NCBI GenBank assembly: GCA_900556785.1
Contig: USQK01000012.1
Span: forward strand, 1-32,610
DNA: 32,610 bases
Origin: an uncultured Veillonella sp.
GTDB taxonomy: Bacteria > Bacillota > Negativicutes > Veillonellales > Veillonellaceae
Direction: 5' to 3'
Of this stretch, positions 23,762 through 32,610 are shown one piece after another (positions within the stretch are counted from its first letter, which is position 1; each line of letters opens with the position of its first letter). Below the pieces are notes generated by a model. The model was given only the letters and a program-made list of their open reading frames with translations, made no database searches and had not been told where the DNA came from. The position numbers and the translations under genes are program-made.

Positions 23762-26700
23762 TTATAGCATTGGATGCAAATTCCCTCTTAATAAAATTAA
23801 TTTTTCTTGGATAAAGCAAGATGGACTTATAAAAGTTTCATGTTCATCGGACTCAGCAAAAACAACTTTAACATACTTGTGAGCCTTATCCATAGCATCA
23901 ATTGTACCTATACCATATTTAGCATTATATACCATTGCCCCTACTTTAATCATATTATTATTAAAAAAGTTCTTTTGTCTTCCAGTAGCCTTTCTCTGAC
24001 CTTCATCAAGTAATTTTAGGTATTCATCTTTAGAAATATAACCTAAATCACCAAAAATATATAACGCTTTGTTCTCTAACATTTCTATTTTTTTTATAGT
24101 TTCATGATTATCTTTTATTTTATTATGGCTATGTTTATCACTATCTAAACTCTCCTGATTTGATGTTATCCCTTCACTTGATATTAAAGGTTCTAGTTTC
24201 TTAACATCATTAACACTTATACTACTTTTAGGCTCAGTTCTATTTTTATTAGGTATACCTTGCTTAAAACGGTCAAAGTTGATTTTTAACCGTTTACTTA
24301 GTGCGTCGTCAAAGTTATACGTTTCATCAGTTAACTGCTCTTCAGTTCCAAATAAGTTAGGCACTTCAACCGCTGGTTCTTTAATGGTTGTTGTCTCTAA
24401 ACCAAATTCTTGAGAGTCTAACTTAGTTTCTTCGGAATACTTTAATTGCTTTACTTCATTATATTCCCTTTGATAAACAGAACATAATCTTGTAGCCTCT
24501 TGTTTTATAGCATCAATCACAGGATCACTAACAATTTTATCGTCTTGAACGGTCTCAGAAGAGAATCCCATTAATTTCAGACGATCATCAAGAGCCTGTA
24601 ATGTCTCATTTTTAGATTTATAATATTCACTGCCCCTGATACGTATAAATTGCCAACCAATTCGTTCTAATATAGTTTGTCTTTCTAGGTCTCTTCTTAT
24701 TTGCTCTTCCGTACTATGATAAGCTTCTCCATCGCATTCTATAGCAATTTTTTTATTATCATGTTCAACAATCATATCTAATCGATAATTACCAACAGGA
24801 TATTGTTGCTTAACACTATAGCCTTTATCTATTAAATATGTAGCAACCTCACACTCAAAAGGTGATTCTGACAAACTAATAACTTCTTCTTTTAAAAACT
24901 CTATATTGCCATAGTTTTCACAATAATACAGTAAGTTTTTACGAATATCGTCGTCTCTTAATGAATCTGGATGCATAGAATAAATTACCCAAATCTGATT
25001 TTTAGCACGACTAACCGCAACATTAAAACGCTGTCTAAATGTAATGTTAGAATTATCAATTTTTCTCAAAAATTCATTATCAGAATCTAACTGTTTTGCA
25101 TCCACTAATGATAAGAATATTACATCCCTTTCGTCACCTTGGAACTGAGCAGCATCACCACAAATCAAGTTGTGCTTCTCTATATCGGCTGGATCACATC
25201 GTTCTGTAATAAGATTATATATATATTCACTCTGTTCATTTCCTAGTAAAGAAATAACGCCAAAACTCAATCCATTATAAGATGAATTATTAAAACAAGC
25301 CTCTATAGCGGATACAATATACTCGGCTTCATGTTTATTAATTTTACTATTACCATCTCTAAAACCATCTACGTATATAGGAACTATAGGTGTTTTTAGT
25401 GGCGAAATACTATCATCACGCAATGGAATAATATTATTATCATAATAATATTTATTGGAATAGTTAATAATAGCTGAAACACATCTGAAATGCTCTTTTA
25501 GTAGCACTTGACGTGATAATGGTCTAACAAATTCATATAAAGATGTTTTGAAATCAAATAGTACTCTATTTGGAAAAGAACTTAAATAGTTATTTTGTAA
25601 CGAGTGTATTTCTTCATCTTTAATTTTCACAATACCGGAAGGACTAACTTGTTTATCATCGCCAACAACAATTACTTTATCGCCCAACGCTAAAATCGGT
25701 AACGCATTTATATCAGCTTGGCTAGCTTCATCTACAATAATTAAATCAAACTTCATACTTGAAGGATTAATGGTATTGTAAATTTTATTAATAGGCATTA
25801 TCCAACAAGGAATCGCATCTTTTGCTATAGATAATTGTTCCATAGCTTGCTTCCTGTACATTGGTGCACTTTTACCTGTACCCTTGCCAATCTTTCTAAT
25901 TAGTGTTACCCAAGATGCCAACGCAGTATGTACATCTTTATTATCAGCAGTCGTACATGCACGTTCATACCAGGATTTTTTCACTACAATTTGTTTCGCT
26001 AAATTAAGTAACAATTCTGAAAGCTTTTTAATTCGCTTTAACAAAGATTCATAGTCATCACTAAAGTTTTCCTGATATGAAATTTCACATTGTTTTGCAA
26101 ACCAAATACTTTGCATCTCTTCATATGACTTAAAGTTTAAAGCGGTATTATCCCTAATGAAGTTAGACCATTCAGGTACAATTCTATCTAAATCATCGAG
26201 TATACGATCATATTTCTCACGCTTATCAGTATTTGCTATTGCATAAACGAGTGTATTATACCAAGTTCTATATTTATTAAAATTATTTTTCTCATACGAT
26301 GAGAAAATAGATTTAGTTATTTGATTATCAGCTTTTCTAACGAGATCAGATAATTGTTTCTCAAATTTAATATTATTAGTTTTCCAAGTTACAAATTCTT
26401 TATTACATAAGTCATCAAAACAAAAAATTGCTTCCTCTAGTTTCTCTGAATTATTAATTAAATTTTTAACCCTTTTAGCTGGTGTCGTTAAAATATTATC
26501 CTTTATCGAAAGTCTAATTCCATAGCTGTTGAATAATTCAACGACAGGGATAATCGAAAGCTGATACCACGATTTAGCCGCTTCTATCTCACTTAGAACA
26601 TGCTCCTTGCACCACAATGCAATATTTCTACCTTTAGTATAAGAAAGAATTGATAAAAATGAGTACTTTTCAATATACTTCCCTACCATATCATCCCATA

Positions 26701-29029
26701 ACGATGCAAATGATTCTTCCCAGGACATATAGTCTATTAAACAGTAGAGCTGCTTACACTCATCAATCGAAGAAATCGATTGTTCTTTTATTCTAATACG
26801 AGCACACTCTGTTTCGACGTTAATTGATTTTAAAAGTCGGGAAATAAAACTAGGCGGATTAGTAATTAAATTTTCAACATGCGAAACAATGTTTTTAGAC
26901 TCTATTGATATAGGTTCATTATCAACAGAAATATCTTCTAAGCTAAGTCCTGTTTCATAATATGCATTATAAAGAACGATTCCTTTTTCAATGCTAGCGT
27001 ATAATTTATGCCATTGATTAGTATCCTCAGTGCTAGATAATGCATCGCCTGCCAATTCTATCCAATACGGCTCAGTCAACACAGCTCTATTCTGTATAAT
27101 ATTCTTTAATTCAGATATTAAATCAGATGTCACTAATTTACTATCAAACTTGAGTTCCAAAGATTGCTCATTGAAATTACTAGATACTGCATTCTCTAAT
27201 ATATCATTTAATACATTACATATGGATTCTAATTCATTATCAATAGATTTCTTTAATTTGTAATTACTTTCTAAAGACTCTACAACAGGAATATCTTCAA
27301 CTTTGATATCTGACTTTTGTAATAATAAATGGGATTCTTCTAACGTTGGACGTATTTTACTAATATATTCAACTAAAAATTTATAATCTATATCACTTAA
27401 CGGGAATGCCAACTGTGGATTGATATGATTCCAAAATGAATATTCACTTGTTGATATATTAAGTATATTCTCCACAATATTTTTAATAGGAACTGGTTGA
27501 TTTTGAATGCTTAAATGTCTATTTTCTTTACACTTTATGGAGAATAACTTCTTTCGATAGCTTTCTAGCTCAGCATAAGTATGCTCATATTCATTGACCA
27601 ATTTTTTTATTTCTACATGATAATGTTCAGAGTTGTACTGCTGTAACTGTTCTGATATAACCTCTATCGCTTTAGAGATTTCTGTTTCACTTTGATCTAA
27701 TAATGGCACACATAATGGTCTAATTTCTTTAGGTAACTTATCCCTTAAAACACCTAACGCCTTACTAGTAGAGCTAGTAACTAAAATAGTTTTACCTTGC
27801 GACAAATAATGACCTATCAAGTTAGCAATTGTATGTGTTTTACCAGTCCCAGGAGGACCTTGAACAACTACGGATTTATTATGATCAATATAATCAACTA
27901 TTTCTAATTGAGCTCGATTGGCAGGTTTAGTAAAAAATACATTGGAAGACTGCCCATTTATTGCCCCCCAGTCAGAGCGTATTTCAATATCTTGAGAGTT
28001 AGCAGATTGATTTTCCCCTACTACGATATCTATTAAATTACCTGATAATATGTTTTGATCTAAACTCTCCACTACTTTATTGAGGAATCCTAGATTACTT
28101 GTATTCACATTTCTGAGTACTAATATCGGTTCTAATACGATATACATCTCCATATTAGTATATTCAACTACATCACTCCATGTAGAAAAAACTTTAATAT
28201 TAGGATTTAATAATCGACAATTATTGGTAATAATAGGCTCTAAACTACTATCACCCACTACAAAATCCATCAATTCAGCGTCTTGCTTAAAGGATACAAG
28301 ATTACTCCAGTCCAGAGATAACAAATCATCATGTTTACTATAGGATAGTTCTTCAGAAAATTTAACACTATTACTAGGACAATATAATTGAATCGAGTTT
28401 TTTTCTGGAATGTAACGTATGCGAGCCTTTGTATAAATTAGAGGATAATTAATAGATTTATTTAAATTATTTATTACTGCATTCCCAAGAATAAACTCAA
28501 TCTTATCAGGATCACTTTGTATTGTATTATTAATTTGTTGTAGTTTTGAAAAAAGTAGGTCAATCTTACTTAAATAAGAATCTTCTTCTACCCAACGATT
28601 CCTTAACTCAATCCATTTATCAACTTGATTAACATCAACTTCATTACCAGCTTCAACTATTAATGATACCAATTTATTTGCTTTTATCTCTGTACGACTA
28701 GAATTCCAGTTCTCTACGAGGTAAGGCAGCAACTCAGAAGGAGGTTCTGGGCAGGGTATTCTATGAACCTTGAATACCTCAAGTATAATCTTACATTCTT
28801 CATCATCAATGACCTCAGTTTCTAATTCATCTAAATTAGAAACATTTAATTTGTTATGTATATATTTCCCGGCTTCTGGAACATCATTGACTGATATAGA
28901 CTTTAAACAATCATTAATAGATAGTTTTAAATCTTTACTTTTAGTTGCTTCTAAAGCTTTAATGAATTCAATTAATTGTATAGCTTTTCTACTAACTTCA
29001 TGATTATTTGTATCAAAAGTAACATTCAT
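23762..29029 (-). CDS. Giant SF1 helicase-nuclease with DUF559/Vsr-like domain, possible phage defence
   Basis: A 1755-aa multidomain protein. Residues 1-370 are an unrecognised N-terminal region. The SF1 helicase core (COG1112/Upf1-like) has Walker A GPPGTGKT near 390, then about 670 residues of mostly helical insert, DEAS near 1100, GDDKQVSP near 1120 and motifs V-VI (QFQGDERD, NVAVSRAK near 1335). A PD-(D/E)xK DUF559 nuclease (about 1385-1480) shows YRLDMIV and IECDG. The C-terminus (about 1690-1755) resembles the PcrA/UvrD Tudor-like domain. GAGAGG precedes the ATG. Composition is visibly more AT-rich than moaC or trmL on either side, suggesting transfer. Single-protein helicase-nuclease defence is the most likely role; a DNA repair enzyme is the alternative. 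Confidence 0.85.
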   Translation of the reverse strand: MNVTFDTNNHEVSRKAIQLIEFIKALEATKSKDLKLSINDCLKSISVNDVPEAGKYIHNKLNVSNLDELETEVIDDEECKIILEVFKVHRIPCPEPPSELLPYLVENWNSSRTEIKANKLVSLIVEAGNEVDVNQVDKWIELRNRWVEEDSYLSKIDLLFSKLQQINNTIQSDPDKIEFILGNAVINNLNKSINYPLIYTKARIRYIPEKNSIQLYCPSNSVKFSEELSYSKHDDLLSLDWSNLVSFKQDAELMDFVVGDSSLEPIITNNCRLLNPNIKVFSTWSDVVEYTNMEMYIVLEPILVLRNVNTSNLGFLNKVVESLDQNILSGNLIDIVVGENQSANSQDIEIRSDWGAINGQSSNVFFTKPANRAQLEIVDYIDHNKSVVVQGPPGTGKTHTIANLIGHYLSQGKTILVTSSTSKALGVLRDKLPKEIRPLCVPLLDQSETEISKAIEVISEQLQQYNSEHYHVEIKKLVNEYEHTYAELESYRKKLFSIKCKENRHLSIQNQPVPIKNIVENILNISTSEYSFWNHINPQLAFPLSDIDYKFLVEYISKIRPTLEESHLLLQKSDIKVEDIPVVESLESNYKLKKSIDNELESICNVLNDILENAVSSNFNEQSLELKFDSKLVTSDLISELKNIIQNRAVLTEPYWIELAGDALSSTEDTNQWHKLYASIEKGIVLYNAYYETGLSLEDISVDNEPISIESKNIVSHVENLITNPPSFISRLLKSINVETECARIRIKEQSISSIDECKQLYCLIDYMSWEESFASLWDDMVGKYIEKYSFLSILSYTKGRNIALWCKEHVLSEIEAAKSWYQLSIIPVVELFNSYGIRLSIKDNILTTPAKRVKNLINNSEKLEEAIFCFDDLCNKEFVTWKTNNIKFEKQLSDLVRKADNQITKSIFSSYEKNNFNKYRTWYNTLVYAIANTDKREKYDRILDDLDRIVPEWSNFIRDNTALNFKSYEEMQSIWFAKQCEISYQENFSDDYESLLKRIKKLSELLLNLAKQIVVKKSWYERACTTADNKDVHTALASWVTLIRKIGKGTGKSAPMYRKQAMEQLSIAKDAIPCWIMPINKIYNTINPSSMKFDLIIVDEASQADINALPILALGDKVIVVGDDKQVSPSGIVKIKDEEIHSLQNNYLSSFPNRVLFDFKTSLYEFVRPLSRQVLLKEHFRCVSAIINYSNKYYYDNNIIPLRDDSISPLKTPIVPIYVDGFRDGNSKINKHEAEYIVSAIEACFNNSSYNGLSFGVISLLGNEQSEYIYNLITERCDPADIEKHNLICGDAAQFQGDERDVIFLSLVDAKQLDSDNEFLRKIDNSNITFRQRFNVAVSRAKNQIWVIYSMHPDSLRDDDIRKNLLYYCENYGNIEFLKEEVISLSESPFECEVATYLIDKGYSVKQQYPVGNYRLDMIVEHDNKKIAIECDGEAYHSTEEQIRRDLERQTILERIGWQFIRIRGSEYYKSKNETLQALDDRLKLMGFSSETVQDDKIVSDPVIDAIKQEATRLCSVYQREYNEVKQLKYSEETKLDSQEFGLETTTIKEPAVEVPNLFGTEEQLTDETYNFDDALSKRLKINFDRFKQGIPNKNRTEPKSSISVNDVKKLEPLISSEGITSNQESLDSDKHSHNKIKDNHETIKKIEMLENKALYIFGDLGYISKDEYLKLLDEGQRKATGRQKNFFNNNMIKVGAMVYNAKYGIGTIDAMDKAHKYVKVVFAESDEHETFISPSCFIQEKLILLRGNLHPML

Positions 29030-29074
29030 AGTTTGCCTCTCCCCAATAAAGTTTAACTAAGAAATACTATCACC

Positions 29075-29578
29075 TTATACTCTTATAAAATGTCCACTTT
29101 TCCCGCCTTCTTTTTCTACGAGGTATGTAGGTCCCATAATCATGCCTTTATCAATGGCCTTACACATATCGTATACGGTGAGCAAGCCCACTTGTACAGC
29201 TGTAAGGGCTTCCATTTCAACGCCCGTTTTTCCAGTAGTCTTAACGATGGCACGTACCTTGACGGCCTTGTTATGATTTTCATCAGTGCAAGCAGGGCTT
29301 TCACCATCTACTAAAGAGCAGTGAACCTCAACCTTTGTGAGCGCTAATGGATGACAAAGAGGAATGAGATTGCTCGTTTGCTTAGCCCCCATAATAGCAG
29401 CTAGTTGCGCAACACTAAGGACATCGCCTTTTTTTATAGTACCTGCAGCAATGCGCTCATAAATTGCATCATTGATTGCTATGAATCCTTCTGCGATAGC
29501 TGTGCGAGATGTGACATCCTTATCGGATACATCCACCATCCAAGCATTACCATCTTGATCAAAATGTGTTAAATCCAT
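29075..29578 (-). CDS. moaC: Cyclic pyranopterin monophosphate synthase
   Basis: A 167-aa enzyme making cyclic pyranopterin monophosphate in molybdenum cofactor synthesis, acting after MoaA. The signature stretches [14 protein letters not shown] (14-27), [10 protein letters not shown] and [12 protein letters not shown] are present, and the length is normal. AAGGA lies about 6 nt before the ATG. No other moa gene is in the window. The giant helicase gene starts 45 nt downstream in the same direction, with no terminator in between. Confidence 0.95.
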   Translation of the reverse strand: MDLTHFDQDGNAWMVDVSDKDVTSRTAIAEGFIAINDAIYERIAAGTIKKGDVLSVAQLAAIMGAKQTSNLIPLCHPLALTKVEVHCSLVDGESPACTDENHNKAVKVRAIVKTTGKTGVEMEALTAVQVGLLTVYDMCKAIDKGMIMGPTYLVEKEGGKSGHFIRV

Positions 29579-29686
29579 ACTATATCCTTACTAATTATGC
29601 ATAAATTATCATCAATAGTTTTATTTTCATTAGTTATATTATACAATAGAATTAAGATTTATATGTATAAGGAAGGAAGTGTTCCT

Positions 29687-30364
29687 ATGAAAACAAAACT
29701 AACTTATTTCGGTCATGCTTGCTTTATGCTAACACGCGGTGATGTGTCCATGATTTTCGACCCATTCTTGACAGGTAATACATGGGATACCGCAAAAAAA
29801 GAAGATATCAAATGCCAATATATCTTTGTCAGCCATGGTCATGATGACCACTATGGCGATACAGATTTCATTGCTAAAGCAAATGATGCGCTCGTTATCT
29901 CTACTGCAGAGATAGCAGGTAAAGCAGCTGCTGCTGGTTGTCGTACGCACGCTATGCATTTAGGCGGTAAATTTGACTTTGAATTCGGTTCTGTTCGCAT
30001 AGTACCAGCCTTCCACGGTGCTGGTATCCCTGGTGGTCATGCAGCAGGTTGTATCGTAGATTTTTATGGAGATATTGTATACTTCGCAGGTGATACAGCA
30101 CTCTTTAGCGATATGAAATTGTTGAATCGCTTTGGCGATATTGACTACGCTTTACTTCCTATTGGTGATAACTTCACGATGGGCGTTGAAGATGCGGCTC
30201 TTGCTGCTTCTTATGTAAAAGCGCGTATCTCCATTCCAATTCACTACAAAACATGGCCTGTTATCGACCGTGAACCAGGTGTATTTACAAGCTTAGTTGA
30301 AGGCAAATATAATCAAACAGCCCTCATTATCGACCCAGGTTCCTCTATCGAGCTCAATAGCTAA
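29687..30364 (+). CDS. UPF0173 family metal-dependent hydrolase
   Basis: A 225-aa beta-lactamase-fold protein. The first metal motif is SHGHDDHYGD (His50, His52, Asp54, His55), with later ligands in FHGAGIPGGH, FAGDTA and IPIHYKTWP. UPF0173 members are mostly of unknown substrate. I chose the ATG at 29687: GGAAGG lies upstream, the protein then has the usual 225-226 aa, and the 30-codon upstream extension would cover the promoter region shared with moaC. Monocistronic, divergent from moaC. Confidence 0.88.
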   Translation: MKTKLTYFGHACFMLTRGDVSMIFDPFLTGNTWDTAKKEDIKCQYIFVSHGHDDHYGDTDFIAKANDALVISTAEIAGKAAAAGCRTHAMHLGGKFDFEFGSVRIVPAFHGAGIPGGHAAGCIVDFYGDIVYFAGDTALFSDMKLLNRFGDIDYALLPIGDNFTMGVEDAALAASYVKARISIPIHYKTWPVIDREPGVFTSLVEGKYNQTALIIDPGSSIELNS

Positions 30365-30387
30365 AATAACAAATAACATCTACGTAG

Positions 30388-30421
30388 AAATGACGCAATT
30401 CTAAGGAATTGCGTCATTTTT
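30388..30421 (+). terminator. Intrinsic terminator of the UPF0173 gene
   Basis: AAATGACGCAATTC-taag-GAATTGCGTCATTTTT forms a 13- to 14-bp stem followed by T. On the minus strand it may also help end the VWA gene, 67 nt away. Confidence 0.88.
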
Positions 30422-30488
30422 ATATGCTTTTATAAACGCTTCTCTAGGTTAAACCAAAATATATCTGTGCTCACCTTTATAAAGTAGC

Positions 30489-32132
30489 CTAAACCTCTTG
30501 GTTAGCCATAGAAAAGCCACTACGACTAGACATACGTACAAATTCATCTATATCTTGTGTTTCATCTACACCCACATAACCTAGTTCACGAACCATGCCA
30601 TACGGATTATGAAGAGATAGTTGAGGATTTTCCCCTGTAAGAACCCATAAAACCTTATACCCTTTCGGAGCCTCTCGTAATCGTTCCTCGCCTTTGCCAT
30701 CCGTGAAGTAAACCAATAAATCCACACGGTTTTGATTGGCTAAAGAAAATACTGGCGAGAAAGCTGTTGCACCGCGCACATCAAGGCGAGGCTTTACATC
30801 TTTTACTGATTCCATCGTATAAGTACGGCGCACCTCATTATCACATTCTACAACGGTAATGCGATGATTATAGGCATGTACAATTTGCAGTACTTGTTCT
30901 AAGGCGTTCGTAAACTCTGCATCGGTAATACTACCACTCATATCGAGAGCAACCCATACATTAGCTTTATGTTGGCGCAAGGTACCAGACAATTCCAAGC
31001 GCTCAGGTTGACGACGATTGCGACGCATCGTCGTTTTTTTGTACCCACTTGCTACCTTGCCCATGAGCTTTTTAAGGTAGAAATACCACGGAAGAGCACG
31101 ACGTGTCTTTTGGAAGGTATCGATGAGACTCTTCACATACCCTTCCATATCACCTTTTGAGGCTTCGTTGATATAGCGCTCCGTAATTTGGTCCATCGTA
31201 TCCGTATCAATGGAATCAGATTCATCCCAAATATCATGACTAGTTTGAGGGTCAAACTCCATAGCTACAGCTGTATCAGAATTATCTACGGGTACAAAGA
31301 GTTCAGGCTTTTCCTTCATCGCCTTATCGATGGCTTTGGCGTAATACTCAATGGTACGGAATCGTTTGAGCATCAATCCAAAACGTTCATTTACATTGGC
31401 TACAGTAACCGCATCACGATCAACATGTTCTAAGTAGTCATTTACAACCATATCCATCGCCATATGTACAGCCGTTTTATTAAAGCTTTGACTCAATGTT
31501 TTTACGCGCATCAAATGTGCAGAAATAATATGAAGAATTTCACGCTTAATGCCATCTTTCATAACATCTGGTGGCTGGCGTAGTAAGATAAAAGGATTTA
31601 CATATAATACATAGCCACCTTGTTTTAAGTTAATACCAAAGGCACTGGTCATATCAAAACGAATACGATGAGCCATTTGTAAATAGAAATAACCAAAGAA
31701 TTGGTCCTCTTCAAGGAGTAAGCTATTTACATCATGCAAAATATTCCATAAACGTTGCTCAAAGGCAGGTGTCATAACGGCTTGTTGCATTATCGCAAAA
31801 TCAGTGCCTTCAATTTGTATCTCATCTAAGGCACGTCCTATAGTCCCTATATGACTATCAGACATATTATGGTTCATCAAGTCCGCCGCTATGCGTTCTG
31901 GTTCCATGCTATGATGTTGCTCTTCATAACTATCTACATAGGCTTCGTAGGCAGCATAGATTTGCGTGTACAAGGCCTCTGCTTCACGATGAATACGTTC
32001 CCGTTTTGCATGCCAACGATCGAGAGCCTCGATGGCCTTCTCATCATAGGAACCTGTTTTCTCCCACCCGTCTATATGAGTGAGTAAATCAGAGGCGTCG
32101 CGAATATCATCTTTATCTAAATTTCGTTGCAT
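30489..32132 (-). CDS. DUF2201/VWA-like protein (COG3864) with incomplete zinc motif
   Basis: A 547-aa protein. The N-terminal half matches the putative metallopeptidase domain DUF2201_N (NPFILL at 179-184 leading to REILHIISAH at 197-206), and the C-terminal part is a von Willebrand A-like domain with the MIDAS motif DMSGS (397-401), RGATAFSP and YFTDGKG. In relatives the first motif reads HExxH; here the leading His is Arg197, so zinc hydrolysis may be lost. Such proteins pair with MoxR-type AAA+ ATPases as chaperone-like complexes, and the preceding gene probably encodes that partner. I chose the ATG at 32132 because AAGGAGGTGG is directly upstream. Confidence 0.82.
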   Translation of the reverse strand: MQRNLDKDDIRDASDLLTHIDGWEKTGSYDEKAIEALDRWHAKRERIHREAEALYTQIYAAYEAYVDSYEEQHHSMEPERIAADLMNHNMSDSHIGTIGRALDEIQIEGTDFAIMQQAVMTPAFEQRLWNILHDVNSLLLEEDQFFGYFYLQMAHRIRFDMTSAFGINLKQGGYVLYVNPFILLRQPPDVMKDGIKREILHIISAHLMRVKTLSQSFNKTAVHMAMDMVVNDYLEHVDRDAVTVANVNERFGLMLKRFRTIEYYAKAIDKAMKEKPELFVPVDNSDTAVAMEFDPQTSHDIWDESDSIDTDTMDQITERYINEASKGDMEGYVKSLIDTFQKTRRALPWYFYLKKLMGKVASGYKKTTMRRNRRQPERLELSGTLRQHKANVWVALDMSGSITDAEFTNALEQVLQIVHAYNHRITVVECDNEVRRTYTMESVKDVKPRLDVRGATAFSPVFSLANQNRVDLLVYFTDGKGEERLREAPKGYKVLWVLTGENPQLSLHNPYGMVRELGYVGVDETQDIDEFVRMSSRSGFSMANQEV

Positions 32133-32267
32133 TATTCCACCTCCTTTTTCGTTTAACATCAGATTTTATGTATATCATGTTTTATATATTGGTTATTGTA
32201 TCCCCAATCATTCGCTAAATTTCTTTGTCCATATAGACAGCTTCATTTAATTAACTATGGAGCAGAA

Positions 32268-32610
32268 CTATTTTTGTGCTTCAAAGAAGGTATCGATGAA
32301 CAAGTCATCTTCAATCGCATAGGCATATACCCGTTCATAAGTGTTTCGTAAATCTTTCATAACTGCTACGCGTAGATCACCAGGATACAATGTAAGGAAT
32401 TCAATGAAGTGATGAACTTCTTCGGCATTGCTATTGCGGTTTAAACGATGCAACATATTTTTAGCCGCTACGTATAAGCGTGTTGGACTTTCACCTTTAA
32501 CCTGTTCAGCCATAGACATAATGGCTCCGGGCTTTTGAACTGCCGCCAATACATCGTCAAAGGTAATAAGTGGTTCTTGGTCTGACTCGATAAAGTTTAC
32601 AAACGCCTCA
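32268..32610 (-). CDS. C-terminal part of a gene entering from the right, probably a MoxR-type AAA+ ATPase
   Basis: The frame is open to the window edge: the residues before the first possible start read EAFVNFIESDQEPLITFDDV, continuous with the helical tail. About 113 codons are visible, forming an alpha-helical C-terminus with no catalytic motif. Identity as the ATPase partner of the DUF2201/VWA protein is inferred from the usual gene pairing. The stop is 135 nt upstream of the VWA start; that gap holds no gene. Confidence 0.6.
   Translation of the reverse strand, partial: EAFVNFIESDQEPLITFDDVLAAVQKPGAIMSMAEQVKGESPTRLYVAAKNMLHRLNRNSNAEEVHHFIEFLTLYPGDLRVAVMKDLRNTYERVYAYAIEDDLFIDTFFEAQK

Overview
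The window reads as a chromosomal segment of an AT-rich diderm Firmicute, most likely a Veillonella-like member of the Negativicutes. Clostridia-style housekeeping genes (ilvBN, typA, murB, a YlbF-family gene, trmL) sit beside an outer-membrane autotransporter and a DUF4198-type exported protein, which a monoderm would not have. The genus is inferred from gene style, not from a search. Almost everything is on the minus strand; the exceptions are a glutaredoxin-like gene (10550), a small membrane protein (13309) and a UPF0173 hydrolase (29687).

Layout, left to right. 1-5700: an arginine-biosynthesis operon transcribed right to left as M20 amidohydrolase - argF - argC - argB - argD, with a near-consensus promoter and an ArgR-box-like palindrome in its leader. 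A further gene starts at position 15 and leaves the window. 5940-7950: an anchored purple-acid-phosphatase-like metallophosphoesterase and a beta-carbonic anhydrase whose leader carries a terminator hairpin just before the ribosome binding site. 8100-10360: ilvB-ilvN (acetolactate synthase). 10550-12035: a CPYC glutaredoxin-like gene, then a methyltransferase plus YgbA-family (nitrosative-stress-associated) pair. 12394-15172: LemA, a small membrane protein, tRNA-Arg(CCG), a low-molecular-weight tyrosine phosphatase and an Isf-type iron-sulfur flavoprotein. 15384-18493: an autotransporter and a DUF4198 periplasmic protein. 18755-23709: typA, a short QueG-like double [4Fe-4S] protein, murB, a YlbF-family gene and trmL. 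23762-29029: a 1755-residue superfamily-1 helicase fused to a DUF559/Vsr-like nuclease, set between trmL and moaC. 29075-32610: moaC, the UPF0173 hydrolase, a DUF2201/VWA protein and the C-terminal part of its upstream partner.

Two points deserve most attention. First, the carbamoyltransferase of the arginine operon keeps its carbamoyl-phosphate motifs but lacks the conserved Asp that holds the alpha-amino group of ornithine. It is encoded next to an M20 deacylase and the operon has no argJ. Together these suggest, as a hypothesis, that an N-acylated ornithine is carbamoylated and deacylated afterwards. Second, the giant helicase-nuclease has the architecture of a single-protein anti-phage defence factor and ends in a PcrA/UvrD-like Tudor-type domain. 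No CRISPR array, insertion sequence, integrase or prophage gene was seen.
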